Under the pieces are notes generated by a model. It saw only the letters and a program-made list of their open reading frames with translations, was not told where the DNA came from and made no database searches. DNA of 64,000 bases, taken from assembly GCA_002368175.1 (NCBI GenBank), contig AP018172.1:4028001-4092000 (forward strand), given 5' to 3'. Source of the DNA: Calothrix sp. NIES-2098. GTDB taxonomy: Bacteria; Cyanobacteriota; Cyanobacteriia; Cyanobacteriales; Nostocaceae. The stretch's first letter is position 1; every line of letters starts with the position of its first letter. This document shows positions 19,855 to 30,004 of this stretch, one piece after another. The translations under genes and the position numbers were made by a program.

Positions 19855-20076
19855 ATGCGAGAAAATTCAGAAGATACAACAATTTATAAAGTTGTAGTTA
19901 ACCATGAAGAACAATATTCTATTTGGCCTGCTGATAGAGAAAATGCTCTTGGTTGGAAAGATGCAGGCAAAAGTGGACTGAAATCAGAATGTTTGGAATA
20001 CATTAAGGAAGTATGGACTGATATGAGACCCCTAAGTTTAAGGAAGAAAATGGAGGAATTATCTAATAATCATTAA
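19855..20076 (+). CDS. MbtH-like protein
   Basis: This is a 73-residue MbtH-family protein with the diagnostic residues: N-H-E-E-Q-Y-S-I-W-P near the start, G-W in the middle, and W-T-D-M-R-P-L-S near the end. MbtH proteins bind NRPS adenylation domains and help them fold and activate amino acids. It is the last gene of the biosynthetic operon, 29 bp after the aminotransferase, with an AGGAG ribosome binding site before the ATG. A hairpin follows immediately. Confidence 0.95.
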   Translation: MRENSEDTTIYKVVVNHEEQYSIWPADRENALGWKDAGKSGLKSECLEYIKEVWTDMRPLSLRKKMEELSNNH

Positions 20077-20084
20077 TCATCAAT

Positions 20085-20119
20085 CAGCGATCGATTCCCT
20101 ATTGTAGATTCGATCGCTG
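20085..20119. terminator. Inverted repeat between convergent genes, probable bidirectional terminator
   Basis: A perfect 10-bp stem (CAGCGATCGA / TCGATCGCTG, 20085-20094 and 20110-20119) with a 15-nt loop lies between the MbtH gene (+) and the kinase gene (-). The stem includes HIP1-like GCGATCG sequence. There is no T-run, so termination is inferred from position and the stem only. Confidence 0.5.
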
Positions 20120-20139
20120 GTATTTAGATGAACCCGATA

Positions 20140-23100
20140 TTACACCTTTATCGGCAGCATAACTACAAACTCTGTCTTCTCTTGCGGAATGACATCTACT
20201 TCAATTGTACCTCCATGAGCTTCTACGACAATTTGACGGGCGATCGCTAATCCTAATCCGGTTCCTTTACCGACAGCTTTGGTGGTGAACAAATGATCGA
20301 ATACTCTTTGCTTCACTTCCTGGGACATTCCCACTCCGTTATCTGCAATCCGAATCTCAACGTGCTGGACTGATTGCGCTACACAAGTTTGGATAGTAAT
20401 GCGATTGGGTTTAGCGGCGATTTCTGCCATACTTTTGCCTAGATTAGATTCTTCCAGGGCATCAATGGCATTTGCTAACAAATTCATAAATACTTGGTTG
20501 AGTTGTCCGGCAAAGCAGTCGACTAAAGGCAGTGCGCCATAATTTTTAATCACTTCAATTGCGGGACGAAGTTCGTTGCCTTTCAAACGATGTCTCAGAA
20601 TTAAAATTGTGCTGTCAATGCCATCGTGAATGTTGAAAGGTACTTTGTAATCCTTATCGGTTCGAGAAAAGGTTCGCAAACTGATGCTGATACTCCGAAT
20701 GCGATTGGCACCCAAACTCATCGATTCGAGTAACTGAGGTAAGTCTTCGCGCAAGTAGTCTAAATCAATCGCCTCAATTTCGTCTTCAATTTCTACGCCA
20801 GGATCGGGAAACTTTTCTTGGTACAGGTTGATTAACCCCAACAAATCCTGGACATAATTTTTAGCTGGTTCAATATTGCCAGAAATAAAGCCGACGGGAT
20901 TGTTGATTTCATGAGCAACGCCAGCCACGAGATTTCCCAAAGCTGACATTTTTTCACTCTGCACTAATTGCAGTTGCATCTGCTGTACCTCTTGCAGCGA
21001 TCGCTCTAACTGTTGACCGTAGAGTAGCGATTTCTGATACAGACGAGCATTTTCTAAAGAAATAGCGGCTTGAGTGCAAAGAAGATTCAGGATATCAACG
21101 CGATCGTCAGTAAACGCACCAATAGAGCGATCGTTTTCTAGATACAAAATCCCTAGCAACTTACCTTGATGCAAAATTGGGCTACACAAAATACTCCTAG
21201 GTTGGTGCTGTCGAATGTATGGGTCATCCATTGCTCTAGGATGCACCGTGGCGTCAACTATCACTAGTGGTTGTAAGCTACGTTTCACCATGTTGATGAG
21301 ATTTAAGGGTATTTCTAGGCTTTCTTCCATCGGTTGTGGGTGGAGTAGCGTTGTGGAATTATCTATATTGGCGATCGCTTGGACTAGCAAACGCCCGTTT
21401 TCAGATAGCAGCAACACGCACTTATCAGCTCCAGCATTTTCTAGGGCGACGTGCAGTAAGCTAGAAACGAGTTTTTCTAATTCAATTTCACTGGAAAGGG
21501 TTTGAGAAGCTTTCAAAATCACGGCTAAATCTAAGGCCACAGAAGCAGTGCTACTACCTGAAGAAGAACTGTGAGAACTTCCCCGACCAGATACAATAAT
21601 TGTTTCGTGAGTTGAGAAAGCGAAAGAGCCTTGTTCGAGGATAGGTGCTAAAAGTTGCGGATAACGAGTTTCTAAATCCGTAACTTTGGCTTTAGCTCCC
21701 CAACGGGTATAGCAGTAATACGCCTCGATCGCGTAGGTTTGCGCGAGCTGTTGTTTGCCCCAGTTGAGATAAAACTTAGCGGCGAGTTCGTTAGCCAGCG
21801 CTTCTTGCTGAATGTAGCTGTGCTGTTTGGCACTTTCTATCGCTTGGTCATACATTTCGATAGCAGTCGCTTTATTGCCCAGTACCCGATTTCTTTCTGC
21901 TTCTACCAAACACCACATATGTTGATAGTTCATTGGTGCATGAGTTGCCCATTGCTGCATCAGTGCTTGATTTTCAGCTACCTGTTGCAAATATTGCTGC
22001 TGCTCGCCGATCGATACATCTGGATAATGTGCCAACAGCGATAGAGACGAATACAGCTGATACTCCACAAAATGAACTGTGTTTCTAGTACCGTTTTGGT
22101 ATGGTTCGGCTAGTCGCAGATTTTCCACTGCATCAGCATTAGCTCCAAAGAAATAGGCAAGAATTAGTTTGTATAAATAGACAAAAAATAAAATAAAGCC
22201 CACGTTATGTTGAGTCCAGATGGGCAGCATTTCTGTTTCATTGCAACTATCACCAACCAACCGCAACTTATCAATTGCCTGACCGCTTAAATTTAAGAGA
22301 AATTGTCTGCTGATTTGACCTTGAATTAGCTGATATTCTTGTTTTAATTTTTGAATAGTCTCAACATACTGAGTCTGCTTGTGAAGCACTGTTTCTAGCT
22401 CTGACTCAGTGTGAAAACAAAAATCGCAATATGTCGTAGCGCTGTAAGCAGCAAATTCTAAATCTCCAGTTTCTAACCCAAGTTGAAATGCTTCTTGCAA
22501 AGGTTGCAAGGAATTTTGAAAGTGTGCTTTCCAGTGGAGAATGCTGCCATAAAACAACATATAAACTTTAGATTTCAGCTTTCTGCTATCAAAGCGATCT
22601 AACAACTCGATCGCTATCTGACCAAACTTATAGCCAGACTCAATATCCCCCCCACTACAAAGCAATAATCCATAGGCTACGTAGGCATAAGCTGCAAGGC
22701 TAGAATTGCCATATCTCATACAGAGATTGGCCATTGTAAAGACAACGGATGCATACATTTGGGGGTTAGCCAGGAACACCGCAGGGCCAACAGTCATCAA
22801 AATTCTTAATGCTGCTAGTTTATTCAGGTCGGTCATTTCTGGCAGGTCAATTAATGCTTCAATGTCTAGAGTAGCGATCGCCTGTTGATCTAAGCTGACG
22901 CCTAGCATCTGCAAGACCTCTAAGGCTAGATCTACTGCTGACTGCATCCGATTCTGAGAAATTAAAGATTGAATCTTGATTTCGTAAACTCTAGCTTTTT
23001 GTAATCTATCCTTGACATTTTCTAGCAGCGTCTCTATTTGCCGATCTGCTTGCTGATAGTTCGTATTCAGGTATTCTGCTTCTGCTGCTGCTAAATACAA

Positions 23101-25584
23101 AGAGAGTGTTAAATCGTACTGAGTCTGCCAGCTATGGGCTTCTAGGAACATGATGCCTGTATTAAAATATTTCAGTGCGGCTTCGTAGGCTGTTGCAGAT
23201 TTTGCCTGACGACCCGCTATCAAATTGAGATTCGCTAATTGCTCTCGTTCCCTAGGATGAGCAATTAGTTCTGCACCCAGGTTGAGATGGTTAATAATAT
23301 TAAAAATTTTCTCGTGCTGGTCTGCTGCTGGCGTGTTGTCTAACAACCGTCGCCCAATCTTGAGGTGAGTGGCTTGCTTCTGATCTTGGGGAATTAAGGA
23401 ATAAGCCGCTTGCTGTACTCGATCGTGTAAAAATTTATAGCTAGTGGTCATTTTTCGTGATTGACCGTTGAGCAATAACTCGCGATCGCTCAAAAATATT
23501 TCTTGTTGAAAAAACTTATAAACATGATTCTGCGGTAAGATTAATCCTTCGCTTAAAGCTGTCCACAGATCGTTGGCGGTTTGGGTTGGGGATTGTTCGT
23601 AGACGATCGCTAGGGTTTCTAAGTCAAAAGTGTTACCAATGCAAGCCGCTAACTGCAACACTTCTTGAGTAGCTGGCGGCAATTTCTGAAGTTGAACTGC
23701 CATAAAGTCTACGACATCATCGCTGAGGGTAAGCGATCGCACCTGTGCAATGTTACACTCCCAGTAACCGCCATGAAAATTGAATGCAATCAGTCGCTCT
23801 TCATAAAGGGCTTTGAGAAACTGAGTCGTGAAGAAGGGATTGCCTTTAGTTTTGCTAAAGATCAACTCTGTCAATGGCAAAGCTAGCTCTAGCGAACAAC
23901 TAAATGTATCAGCAATCAACTGATTCACCGACAACAGATCTAGAGGCGCAAGCGTAATTGTATTGACTGTAGTCTGTGACTTCTGAATTTCTTCGAGCGT
24001 CAGCATCAGGGGATGGGTTGCTGAGACTTCATTATCGCGGTAAGCCCCAATCAGCAACAGATATCGGCTATCTATGTCGCTCATTAACAGTTGCATAAAT
24101 TTGAGAGAAGCAGCATCTGCCCACTGCAAGTCATCGATAAAGATCGTCAGACAACGATCTTTTGTAGCGAACACCTGGATAAATTTTTGAAATAAAATGT
24201 TGAAGCGGTTTTGTGCAGCACTACCAGAGAGTTCGGGAACAGCAGGTTGTTTGCCAATTATGCGCTCTAATTCTGGGATAACCTCAATAATGACTTGAGC
24301 GTTTTCTCCCAAAGCTGAGAGAATTTTGTTTTGCCATTGAGCTAATTGCGTATCAGTTTCACTGAGCAGTTGCTCGATTAAATCGCGAAATGCTTGTAAA
24401 AAAGCAGATAGGGGAATGTTGCGCTGAAACTGGTCAAATTTACCTTTAATAAAGTAGCCTCGTTGCCGCACAATCGGTTTGTGGACTTCGTTGATTGCGG
24501 CTGTTTTGCCGATACCAGAGAAACCCGCCACTAACATGAGTTCGCTGCGTGCGCGAGCAACTCGCTCAAAAGCTGCTAGTAAACTTGCTACTTCGCTATA
24601 ACGACCGTAGAGTTTTTCTGAGATGATGAAGCGATCGCACACATCTCGTTGTCCAATCTCAAATGAATCGATCTGTCCAGTTGTTTGCAGTTGATTCAGA
24701 CATATCTCTAGATCGTGTTTCAACCCCAAAGCACTCTGATAGCGGTCTTCGGCATTTTTCGCCATCAGTTTCATCACTATGTCACAGAATACTGGCGGAA
24801 TGGGTTGTTCATTTTTGAATTTTGAATTTTGAATTTTGAATTTATCTGGTTGTTTAGCGATATGACAGTGAACCAATTCCATCGGATCGTTAGATTGAAA
24901 AGGTAATTCTCCAGTGAGGATTTCAAAGAAAGTCACTCCTAAAGAGTAGAAATCACTGCGGTAATCAATTCCTCGGTTCATCCGTCCGGTTTGTTCTGGC
25001 GACACATAAGCGAGAGTACCTTCCAAAACATTCGGACTATAAATTTCTTGAGTTTCTCTAGACAGCAGGGAAGCAAGGCTGAAATCAATCAACTTCACCT
25101 GCTGAGTATCTGGGTTAATTAAAATGTTGGCAGGTTTGATGTCTTTGTGAATGATGCGGTGGCGGTAGAGTCGATCGAGAATTGTGGCTAGAGCGATCGC
25201 AATTTCCAAAAACGCTTTGAGGCGATCTAAATTGCTATTAATTTCTTTATGTATCCACTCTCGTAAAGAAATTCCACCAAAGTCTTCCATCACCAGCGCA
25301 TAGCTGTTGTGGTAAGGTTCCAGGCTGTAAAGCCGAACAATACCCTCAAAATCAAGATTTTGGACAATGGTGTACTGATTGCGGAATTGCAGCAATTCAT
25401 TAAAAGTAGGATACTCCTGCTTGAGCAGTTTGATGACTATCGGCAGTTGATCGGCCTCGCGGATCGCACGGTAAACTAGGGTTCGCGAGCCTGCATACAG
25501 TCGCTCGCTAATTCGATAACCCAGAATCTTCGTAAGTGGCTCAACTGCTATATTCATTTCTAGTAACCTTTTTAACAAATACAC
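20140..25584 (-). CDS. Multidomain serine/threonine kinase-AAA ATPase-GAF-histidine kinase
   Basis: This is an 1814-residue signalling protein. The N-terminus is a Hanks-type kinase (H-K-D-I-K-P-A-N near residue 140, D-F-S-L-A-S in the activation region). An AAA/STAND-like ATPase follows with Walker A G-F-S-G-I-G-K-T, then a long helical TPR-like region. Near the C-terminus are a GAF domain and a histidine kinase with H-box G-V-A-H-E-I-N-N-P (near 1555) and a G2 box G-K-G-T-G-L-G-L-A. No membrane segments are seen. Such giant kinases are frequent in filamentous cyanobacteria, where some affect heterocyst differentiation. It converges on the NRPS operon and is not obviously part of it. A short repeat has expanded inside the kinase domain (see 24813-24843). 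Confidence 0.93.
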   Translation of the reverse strand: MYLLKRLLEMNIAVEPLTKILGYRISERLYAGSRTLVYRAIREADQLPIVIKLLKQEYPTFNELLQFRNQYTIVQNLDFEGIVRLYSLEPYHNSYALVMEDFGGISLREWIHKEINSNLDRLKAFLEIAIALATILDRLYRHRIIHKDIKPANILINPDTQQVKLIDFSLASLLSRETQEIYSPNVLEGTLAYVSPEQTGRMNRGIDYRSDFYSLGVTFFEILTGELPFQSNDPMELVHCHIAKQPDKFKIQNSKFKNEQPIPPVFCDIVMKLMAKNAEDRYQSALGLKHDLEICLNQLQTTGQIDSFEIGQRDVCDRFIISEKLYGRYSEVASLLAAFERVARARSELMLVAGFSGIGKTAAINEVHKPIVRQRGYFIKGKFDQFQRNIPLSAFLQAFRDLIEQLLSETDTQLAQWQNKILSALGENAQVIIEVIPELERIIGKQPAVPELSGSAAQNRFNILFQKFIQVFATKDRCLTIFIDDLQWADAASLKFMQLLMSDIDSRYLLLIGAYRDNEVSATHPLMLTLEEIQKSQTTVNTITLAPLDLLSVNQLIADTFSCSLELALPLTELIFSKTKGNPFFTTQFLKALYEERLIAFNFHGGYWECNIAQVRSLTLSDDVVDFMAVQLQKLPPATQEVLQLAACIGNTFDLETLAIVYEQSPTQTANDLWTALSEGLILPQNHVYKFFQQEIFLSDRELLLNGQSRKMTTSYKFLHDRVQQAAYSLIPQDQKQATHLKIGRRLLDNTPAADQHEKIFNIINHLNLGAELIAHPREREQLANLNLIAGRQAKSATAYEAALKYFNTGIMFLEAHSWQTQYDLTLSLYLAAAEAEYLNTNYQQADRQIETLLENVKDRLQKARVYEIKIQSLISQNRMQSAVDLALEVLQMLGVSLDQQAIATLDIEALIDLPEMTDLNKLAALRILMTVGPAVFLANPQMYASVVFTMANLCMRYGNSSLAAYAYVAYGLLLCSGGDIESGYKFGQIAIELLDRFDSRKLKSKVYMLFYGSILHWKAHFQNSLQPLQEAFQLGLETGDLEFAAYSATTYCDFCFHTESELETVLHKQTQYVETIQKLKQEYQLIQGQISRQFLLNLSGQAIDKLRLVGDSCNETEMLPIWTQHNVGFILFFVYLYKLILAYFFGANADAVENLRLAEPYQNGTRNTVHFVEYQLYSSLSLLAHYPDVSIGEQQQYLQQVAENQALMQQWATHAPMNYQHMWCLVEAERNRVLGNKATAIEMYDQAIESAKQHSYIQQEALANELAAKFYLNWGKQQLAQTYAIEAYYCYTRWGAKAKVTDLETRYPQLLAPILEQGSFAFSTHETIIVSGRGSSHSSSSGSSTASVALDLAVILKASQTLSSEIELEKLVSSLLHVALENAGADKCVLLLSENGRLLVQAIANIDNSTTLLHPQPMEESLEIPLNLINMVKRSLQPLVIVDATVHPRAMDDPYIRQHQPRSILCSPILHQGKLLGILYLENDRSIGAFTDDRVDILNLLCTQAAISLENARLYQKSLLYGQQLERSLQEVQQMQLQLVQSEKMSALGNLVAGVAHEINNPVGFISGNIEPAKNYVQDLLGLINLYQEKFPDPGVEIEDEIEAIDLDYLREDLPQLLESMSLGANRIRSISISLRTFSRTDKDYKVPFNIHDGIDSTILILRHRLKGNELRPAIEVIKNYGALPLVDCFAGQLNQVFMNLLANAIDALEESNLGKSMAEIAAKPNRITIQTCVAQSVQHVEIRIADNGVGMSQEVKQRVFDHLFTTKAVGKGTGLGLAIARQIVVEAHGGTIEVDVIPQEKTEFVVMLPIKV
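24813..24843. repeat. TTTTGAA heptamer repeat, four copies, inside the kinase gene
   Basis: Four perfect tandem copies of TTTTGAA plus TTT lie within the coding sequence of the giant kinase, around residues 247-257. They are translated as a Lys/Phe/Asn-rich segment (K-F-K-I-Q-N-S-K-F-K-N). The same family of short repeats occurs in intergenic DNA here (about 26653-26669 and 41325-41385). The reading frame is kept. Confidence 0.85.
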
Positions 25585-25921
25585 TGGTTGATTTACAGTA
25601 TTTTTCCCAGGTATGAGCTTTTTCTAACACACTTGATGAAAGGGCTGCGATCTGCTCAAAATCTGCTTATTGCATGATTAATTGCTCTATTGTGGAAATT
25701 TATTCAACAATACTTAATTATTTTTTACTATTGGAAACTTAGTGATTTTTTATAGTTTGGAAACTAGCGATCGCTCTATAGCGCGAAAGTTTGTCCGCGC
25801 GATGTCTTCGATTCGGGGATGAGGGATTAGCTGCGATCGCTCGGCCATCAGATTTTCAGACTTATGTCAAAAAAGCCAGATAATCAGAATACTGTTTGGC
25901 TATCCAGCAAACAACAGCTTC
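25585..25921. other. Divergent intergenic region, 337 bp
   Basis: This is the spacer between the divergently read kinase (-) and DUF99 gene (+), so it should contain both promoters. It is AT-rich on the kinase side and carries HIP1 sites at about 25768 and 25835. I see no convincing promoter boxes, RNA gene or coding remnant. Confidence 0.5.
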
Positions 25922-26506
25922 ATGAAACTTGAATCTTTACTGAAACTCAATCGTACTATTCGCGTTATTGGCTTCGATGATGCTCCTTTCAATCGAGGTG
26001 TTGATGACTATGTATCTATAGCTGGGGTGGTATGTGCCGGAACTCGATTTGAAGGTATGGTATGGGGCAAAATCCAACAAGATGGTTTCGATACGACAGA
26101 AGTCATCTGCAAGTTGTTGATTGGAAAGAAGTTTTTACCACAAATACATATATTGTTATTAGATGGAATTGGGTTTGGCGGATTTAATGTTGTCAATCTT
26201 CCAGAATTAGCCCTACGCCTGCAACTACCCTGCGTCACTGTGATGCGCCGCCAACCGGATCTAGCTGCTGTTACAGAAGCAATGAGTCGTTTGCCAGACT
26301 TTCAGCAGCGACAGAAACTTTTGCAGCAAGCTGGCCCGATCTATGATTATTCACCCTTTTTCTTCCAAGTTAGCGGTGAAGAACCTGCTGTAGTAGCCAA
26401 GGTGCTTCAACGCTTAACTGACTGTGGCAAAGTTCCAGAAGCTTTACGGTTAGCTCATTTAATTACAGCTGCTGTCATGACTGGAGAAAGCGGAAGTTCG
26501 GCTTAA
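25922..26506 (+). CDS. DUF99 / UPF0215 family protein
   Basis: This is a 194-residue protein matching the DUF99 pattern. It opens with R-V-I-G-F-D-D-A-P-F near residue 14, has a G-V-V-C-A-G-T-R-F-E-G-M strand pair, and a central L-L-L-D-G-I-G-F-G-G-F-N motif followed by a conserved hydrophobic stretch. DUF99 proteins are common in archaea and scattered in cyanobacteria. An RNase-H-like fold has been proposed, but the cellular role is not settled. The gene stands alone, with no operon partner within 180 bp on the same strand. Confidence 0.8.
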   Translation: MKLESLLKLNRTIRVIGFDDAPFNRGVDDYVSIAGVVCAGTRFEGMVWGKIQQDGFDTTEVICKLLIGKKFLPQIHILLLDGIGFGGFNVVNLPELALRLQLPCVTVMRRQPDLAAVTEAMSRLPDFQQRQKLLQQAGPIYDYSPFFFQVSGEEPAVVAKVLQRLTDCGKVPEALRLAHLITAAVMTGESGSSA

Positions 26507-26688
26507 AATAGCATACCCACAATACTGTGGATGCAGATAGCGATCGCCCTCGTCACCGACTTGTCTAAAAAAGCCAACCTCGCTCAACTCCCACCATTGT
26601 CTTCATCTTTGAAATCGGCAAAACTCGGTAGATATTAAAGAGGCTAAATCTCAATTTTGAATTTTGAATTGGTATAACTGCTTTTACT

Positions 26689-27540
26689 TTACACGCCATA
26701 CTTTTTAAACCATGCTTGCAGGCGTTTCCAGCCATCTTTAGCCTCTTTCTCTCTATAAGAAGGACGATAATCGGCAAAAAAGGCGTGGGGTGCATCTGGG
26801 TAAACGACTATTTCAGATTTACTGCTGCTGGACTTTAAGCGATGTCTACGACGGGCTATGCCTACGCGCATTTGCTCCACTGTCTCTAATGGAATTCCAG
26901 TATCCTTTCCGCCATAAAGTCCCAGCACTGGAACTTTCAAATTAGAGGCAATATCAATGGGATGCCGTGGTGTTAATTCCGTAGAATCCCCTACCAAGCG
27001 TCCATACCACGCTACACCAGCCTTAACTTTGGGATTGTGTGCTGAATATAACCAAGTAATCCGACCACCCCAGCAAAAGCCTGTAATGGCTAATTTATCA
27101 GCATTACCCTTGGCAGACTTGACAGCCCAATTGACAGCAGCATCCAAGTCAGATAACACCTGGGCGTCTGGTACTTTTGCTACCACCTTACGAATTTCAT
27201 CAATGTTACTTAATTTCGAGACATCGCCTTGACGGGCAAATAATTCTGGTGCGATCGCTAAATAACCCAACTTGGCAAAACGACGGCAAACATCTTGGAT
27301 GTGTTCGTGTACACCAAAAATTTCCTGAATCACCAACACCACCGGAAAATTCCCTCCAGTTGCAGGTACTGCTCTATAAGCTGGAATTTCACCATCTTGA
27401 ACCGGAATTTTCACCGCACCAGCTAGTAAACCTTTAGCATCAGTTGTGATGACTTGAGCATAAATAGGTTGTACTGCTACGGCAAAACCAGTTGCTAGAG
27501 TAGCAGTAGCGATAAATTTGCGGCGGGTAAGTTCCTTCAT
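26689..27540 (-). CDS. Dienelactone hydrolase family protein, Tat-exported
   Basis: This is a 283-residue alpha/beta hydrolase of the dienelactone hydrolase family. The N-terminus R-R-K-F-I followed by a hydrophobic stretch and A-Q is a twin-arginine signal. The nucleophile elbow reads G-F-C-W-G-G, with Cys as nucleophile as in DLH, and the acid/His pair is in Y-P-D-A-P-H-A-F-F. A folded periplasmic or thylakoid-lumen hydrolase is therefore expected. The substrate is unknown, since DLH homologues act on lactones and esters of several kinds. It is read away from the FAD oxidoreductase cluster, with a 363-bp spacer between them. Confidence 0.88.
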   Translation of the reverse strand: MKELTRRKFIATATLATGFAVAVQPIYAQVITTDAKGLLAGAVKIPVQDGEIPAYRAVPATGGNFPVVLVIQEIFGVHEHIQDVCRRFAKLGYLAIAPELFARQGDVSKLSNIDEIRKVVAKVPDAQVLSDLDAAVNWAVKSAKGNADKLAITGFCWGGRITWLYSAHNPKVKAGVAWYGRLVGDSTELTPRHPIDIASNLKVPVLGLYGGKDTGIPLETVEQMRVGIARRRHRLKSSSSKSEIVVYPDAPHAFFADYRPSYREKEAKDGWKRLQAWFKKYGV

Positions 27541-27903
27541 CTTCTTTTACCTTCAACTATTGGGGTTTAGTTTTAGTTTTTTGGATATTATTAACTTTTG
27601 TCAACTTACGTTAAGTATAAACTGAAGTCCTATCATATTTAGACTTTCTAACTATTTGTTATTAATAAATTTAGGTAAACATATATTTTATTGGCGAAAG
27701 GCTTGAATTTTCTCTAGCATCATGCAATACTGCTGAATTAATCACCGTTAAATCGGTCAATGATTAGTATTTTACAAAAAATGTCTGTATTACCTTACAA
27801 ATAAGTCTTTCAGGTCTTCTCAAAGTTATGCACAGATAAATTTGGCTAACCATGTCTGTGATTTTAAAAATATTCCTTTCTATAAATTCAGGAGTGAGAG
27901 CCA
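27541..27903. other. Divergent intergenic region, 363 bp
   Basis: This is AT-rich spacer between the dienelactone hydrolase (-) and the first FAD oxidoreductase (+). The only clear element is a ribosome binding site (AGGAGTGAG at about 27889-27897) that supports the GTG start at 27904. No ORF, RNA gene or repeat array is evident. Confidence 0.5.
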
Positions 27904-29529
27904 GTGAGCGCAAATCAATTAGCGGAACAATCATTTGCTAGTGACTCCAATCTAGATTTAGAGGCCGATGTTTTAGTGATTGGAGGTGGCCCGGCTGGTA
28001 CTTGGGCAGCCTACAATGCTGCGGCTGCTGGTGTTCGGGTTGTTCTGGTAGACAAAGGCTATTGTGGCTCTAGTGGTGCAACTGCCTCTGGGGGGACTAG
28101 CGTGTGGTATGTAGCAAACCCCAACCAACGAGAAACCGCTATGGCCAGTCGGGAAGCTCTGGGAGGGTTTTTATCAGAGCGAGATTGGATGGAGCGAGTT
28201 CTAGATCGGACTCAAGCAAATCTGCATCAGTTGGGTGATTGGGGTTATCCCTTTCCCTCAGATCAACAAGGACAACCTTACTATCGTTCCCTCCAGCAAG
28301 GTGCAGAATATATGCGTCTGATGCGTAAGCAAGTCAAGAAAGCCGGAGTGCAAATTCTCGACCATAGCCCCGCCTTGGAATTGCTGCTAGACGAAGCAGG
28401 AGCAGTAGCCGGGGCGAAAGGAATTCGTCGCCAAGCGGGCGGACGGTGGACAGTACGAGCTAAAGCAGTAGTCATCGCCACTGGTGGTTGTGCTTTTTTG
28501 AGTAAAGCCCTTGGTTGTAACGTCCTCACCGGAGATGGTTATTTAATGGCGGCTGAAGCTGGGGTAGAAATGTCCGGAATGGAATTTTCTAATGCCTATG
28601 CTCTTACTCCTGCCTTTGCTTCTGTGACTAAAGGAGCTTTCTATCGTTGGGCAACATTCACCTATGAAGATGGCACAGTAATTGAAGGTGCTGGTTCTCA
28701 ACGAGGACGCTCTATAATTGCCAAGACACTGCTGAACCAACCTGTGTACTGTAGTCTGCACGAAACCCCAGAGGAAGTACGGGCTTGGATGCGAACTATT
28801 CAGCATAATTTCTTTTTACCTTTTGATCGCAGAGGCATTGACCCCTTCACCCAACGCTTCCCGGTAACTCTGCGTTTGGAAGGCACAGTCCGAGGTACTG
28901 GTGGAATTCGGATTGTCGATAATTCTTGTGCAACCTCAGTCTCCGGACTCTATGCAGCTGGAGATGCAGCTACACGGGAATTAATCTGTGGCGGCTTTAC
29001 AGGTGGTGGTAGTTACAACGCTGCTTGGGCAATGTCTTCCGGCTATTGGTCAGGACAAGCTGCGGCTAACTATGCTCGTCAATTAGGAGACAAGGCAAAT
29101 CAACGGCGAGTGCATTCAATTGGACAGGCAGGAGTCAGTTCAGAGAGTAACAATACTTTTGACCCCCAAGAAATTATCAAAGCTACCCAAGCCGAAGTAA
29201 TACCATACGATCGCAATCTCTTCCGTACCGAACAAGGCTTGAGCGATTCCCTAGAAAGATTGCATAGTTTGTGGCGAGAAGTCCGTCATAGTAACGCCCC
29301 AACAGATAGCCAAGCATTACCAGCCAGAGAAGCGGCGGCGATGGTTGCCACTGCCCGGTGGATGTATACTTCAGCACAAGCTAGAAAAGAAACGAGGGGA
29401 ATGCACAAACACCAAGATTTTCCTCAGCAAGATGCTAACCAACAATATCGGCTCGTTAGTGGCGGATTAGATACAGTCTGGGCAAAGCCCGAACAAGAAG
29501 TTGTCAAGAGGGAGTTAGTAGCACTGTGA
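27904..29529 (+). CDS. FAD-dependent oxidoreductase, fumarate reductase/AprA-like flavoprotein (copy 1)
   Basis: This is a 541-residue flavoprotein with a GTG start. The Rossmann FAD motif is V-I-G-G-G-P-A-G-T-W (residues 23-32), and the C-terminal FAD site is G-L-Y-A-A-G-D-A-A-T-R-E. It belongs to the fumarate reductase/succinate dehydrogenase/adenylylsulfate reductase A superfamily. The stop overlaps the start of a two-cluster ferredoxin by 4 bp, which mimics an AprA-AprB pair, but homology to true AprA is only at superfamily level. It is roughly 70% identical by eye to the gene at 31132. The nearby sulfonate-type binding protein and TauD-like enzyme suggest organosulfur metabolism; the reaction is not known. 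Confidence 0.88.
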   Translation: MSANQLAEQSFASDSNLDLEADVLVIGGGPAGTWAAYNAAAAGVRVVLVDKGYCGSSGATASGGTSVWYVANPNQRETAMASREALGGFLSERDWMERVLDRTQANLHQLGDWGYPFPSDQQGQPYYRSLQQGAEYMRLMRKQVKKAGVQILDHSPALELLLDEAGAVAGAKGIRRQAGGRWTVRAKAVVIATGGCAFLSKALGCNVLTGDGYLMAAEAGVEMSGMEFSNAYALTPAFASVTKGAFYRWATFTYEDGTVIEGAGSQRGRSIIAKTLLNQPVYCSLHETPEEVRAWMRTIQHNFFLPFDRRGIDPFTQRFPVTLRLEGTVRGTGGIRIVDNSCATSVSGLYAAGDAATRELICGGFTGGGSYNAAWAMSSGYWSGQAAANYARQLGDKANQRRVHSIGQAGVSSESNNTFDPQEIIKATQAEVIPYDRNLFRTEQGLSDSLERLHSLWREVRHSNAPTDSQALPAREAAAMVATARWMYTSAQARKETRGMHKHQDFPQQDANQQYRLVSGGLDTVWAKPEQEVVKRELVAL

Positions 29530-29924
29530 TTGAATTAGTCAGTGAATCTCGCTGTATTAAATGTAATCTTTGCGTCACTGCTTGTCCGACAAATGTGTTC
29601 GATGCAGTACCAGGAAGTGCGCCTAAAATTGCCCGCCAGAGCGATTGTCAAACTTGTTATATGTGCGAACTCTACTGTCCTGTAGATGCGCTGTATGTCG
29701 ATCCCAACGCTGAGGAATCAGTTCCAGTGGATGAAGAAACTTTGATAGCAGATGGTTTACTTGGCAGTTATCGGAAAAATGTAGGTTGGGGAAAAGGACG
29801 CACGCCTGCGGCTAAAAATGAGAAGTCTGCCTACTATTATCCAGTGATGCAAAGTAGCAGTAACCTGCCTACAGATGCACAAGGAAGAATTCTTCCTTGG
29901 GGAACGCAGCAGGCTAATTCGTAG
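29526..29924 (+). CDS. 2[4Fe-4S] ferredoxin, probable partner of the flavoprotein
   Basis: This is a 132-residue ferredoxin. The first cluster motif is C-I-K-C-N-L-C-V-T-A-C-P and the second C-Q-T-C-Y-M-C-E-L-Y-C-P, giving eight Cys for two [4Fe-4S] clusters. A charged tail of about 75 residues follows. The GTG start lies inside the stop region of the upstream flavoprotein gene (4-bp overlap), so the two are translationally coupled and probably form one electron-transfer complex. Confidence 0.92.
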   Translation: MIELVSESRCIKCNLCVTACPTNVFDAVPGSAPKIARQSDCQTCYMCELYCPVDALYVDPNAEESVPVDEETLIADGLLGSYRKNVGWGKGRTPAAKNEKSAYYYPVMQSSSNLPTDAQGRILPWGTQQANS

Positions 29925-30004
29925 TTGAGAAGTTTCTCCCTCTGCTTCCCCTACCTAAATTTATTCCACTATTCTGCAACGCCAAATACCCTACTTCCCT
30001 CTCT

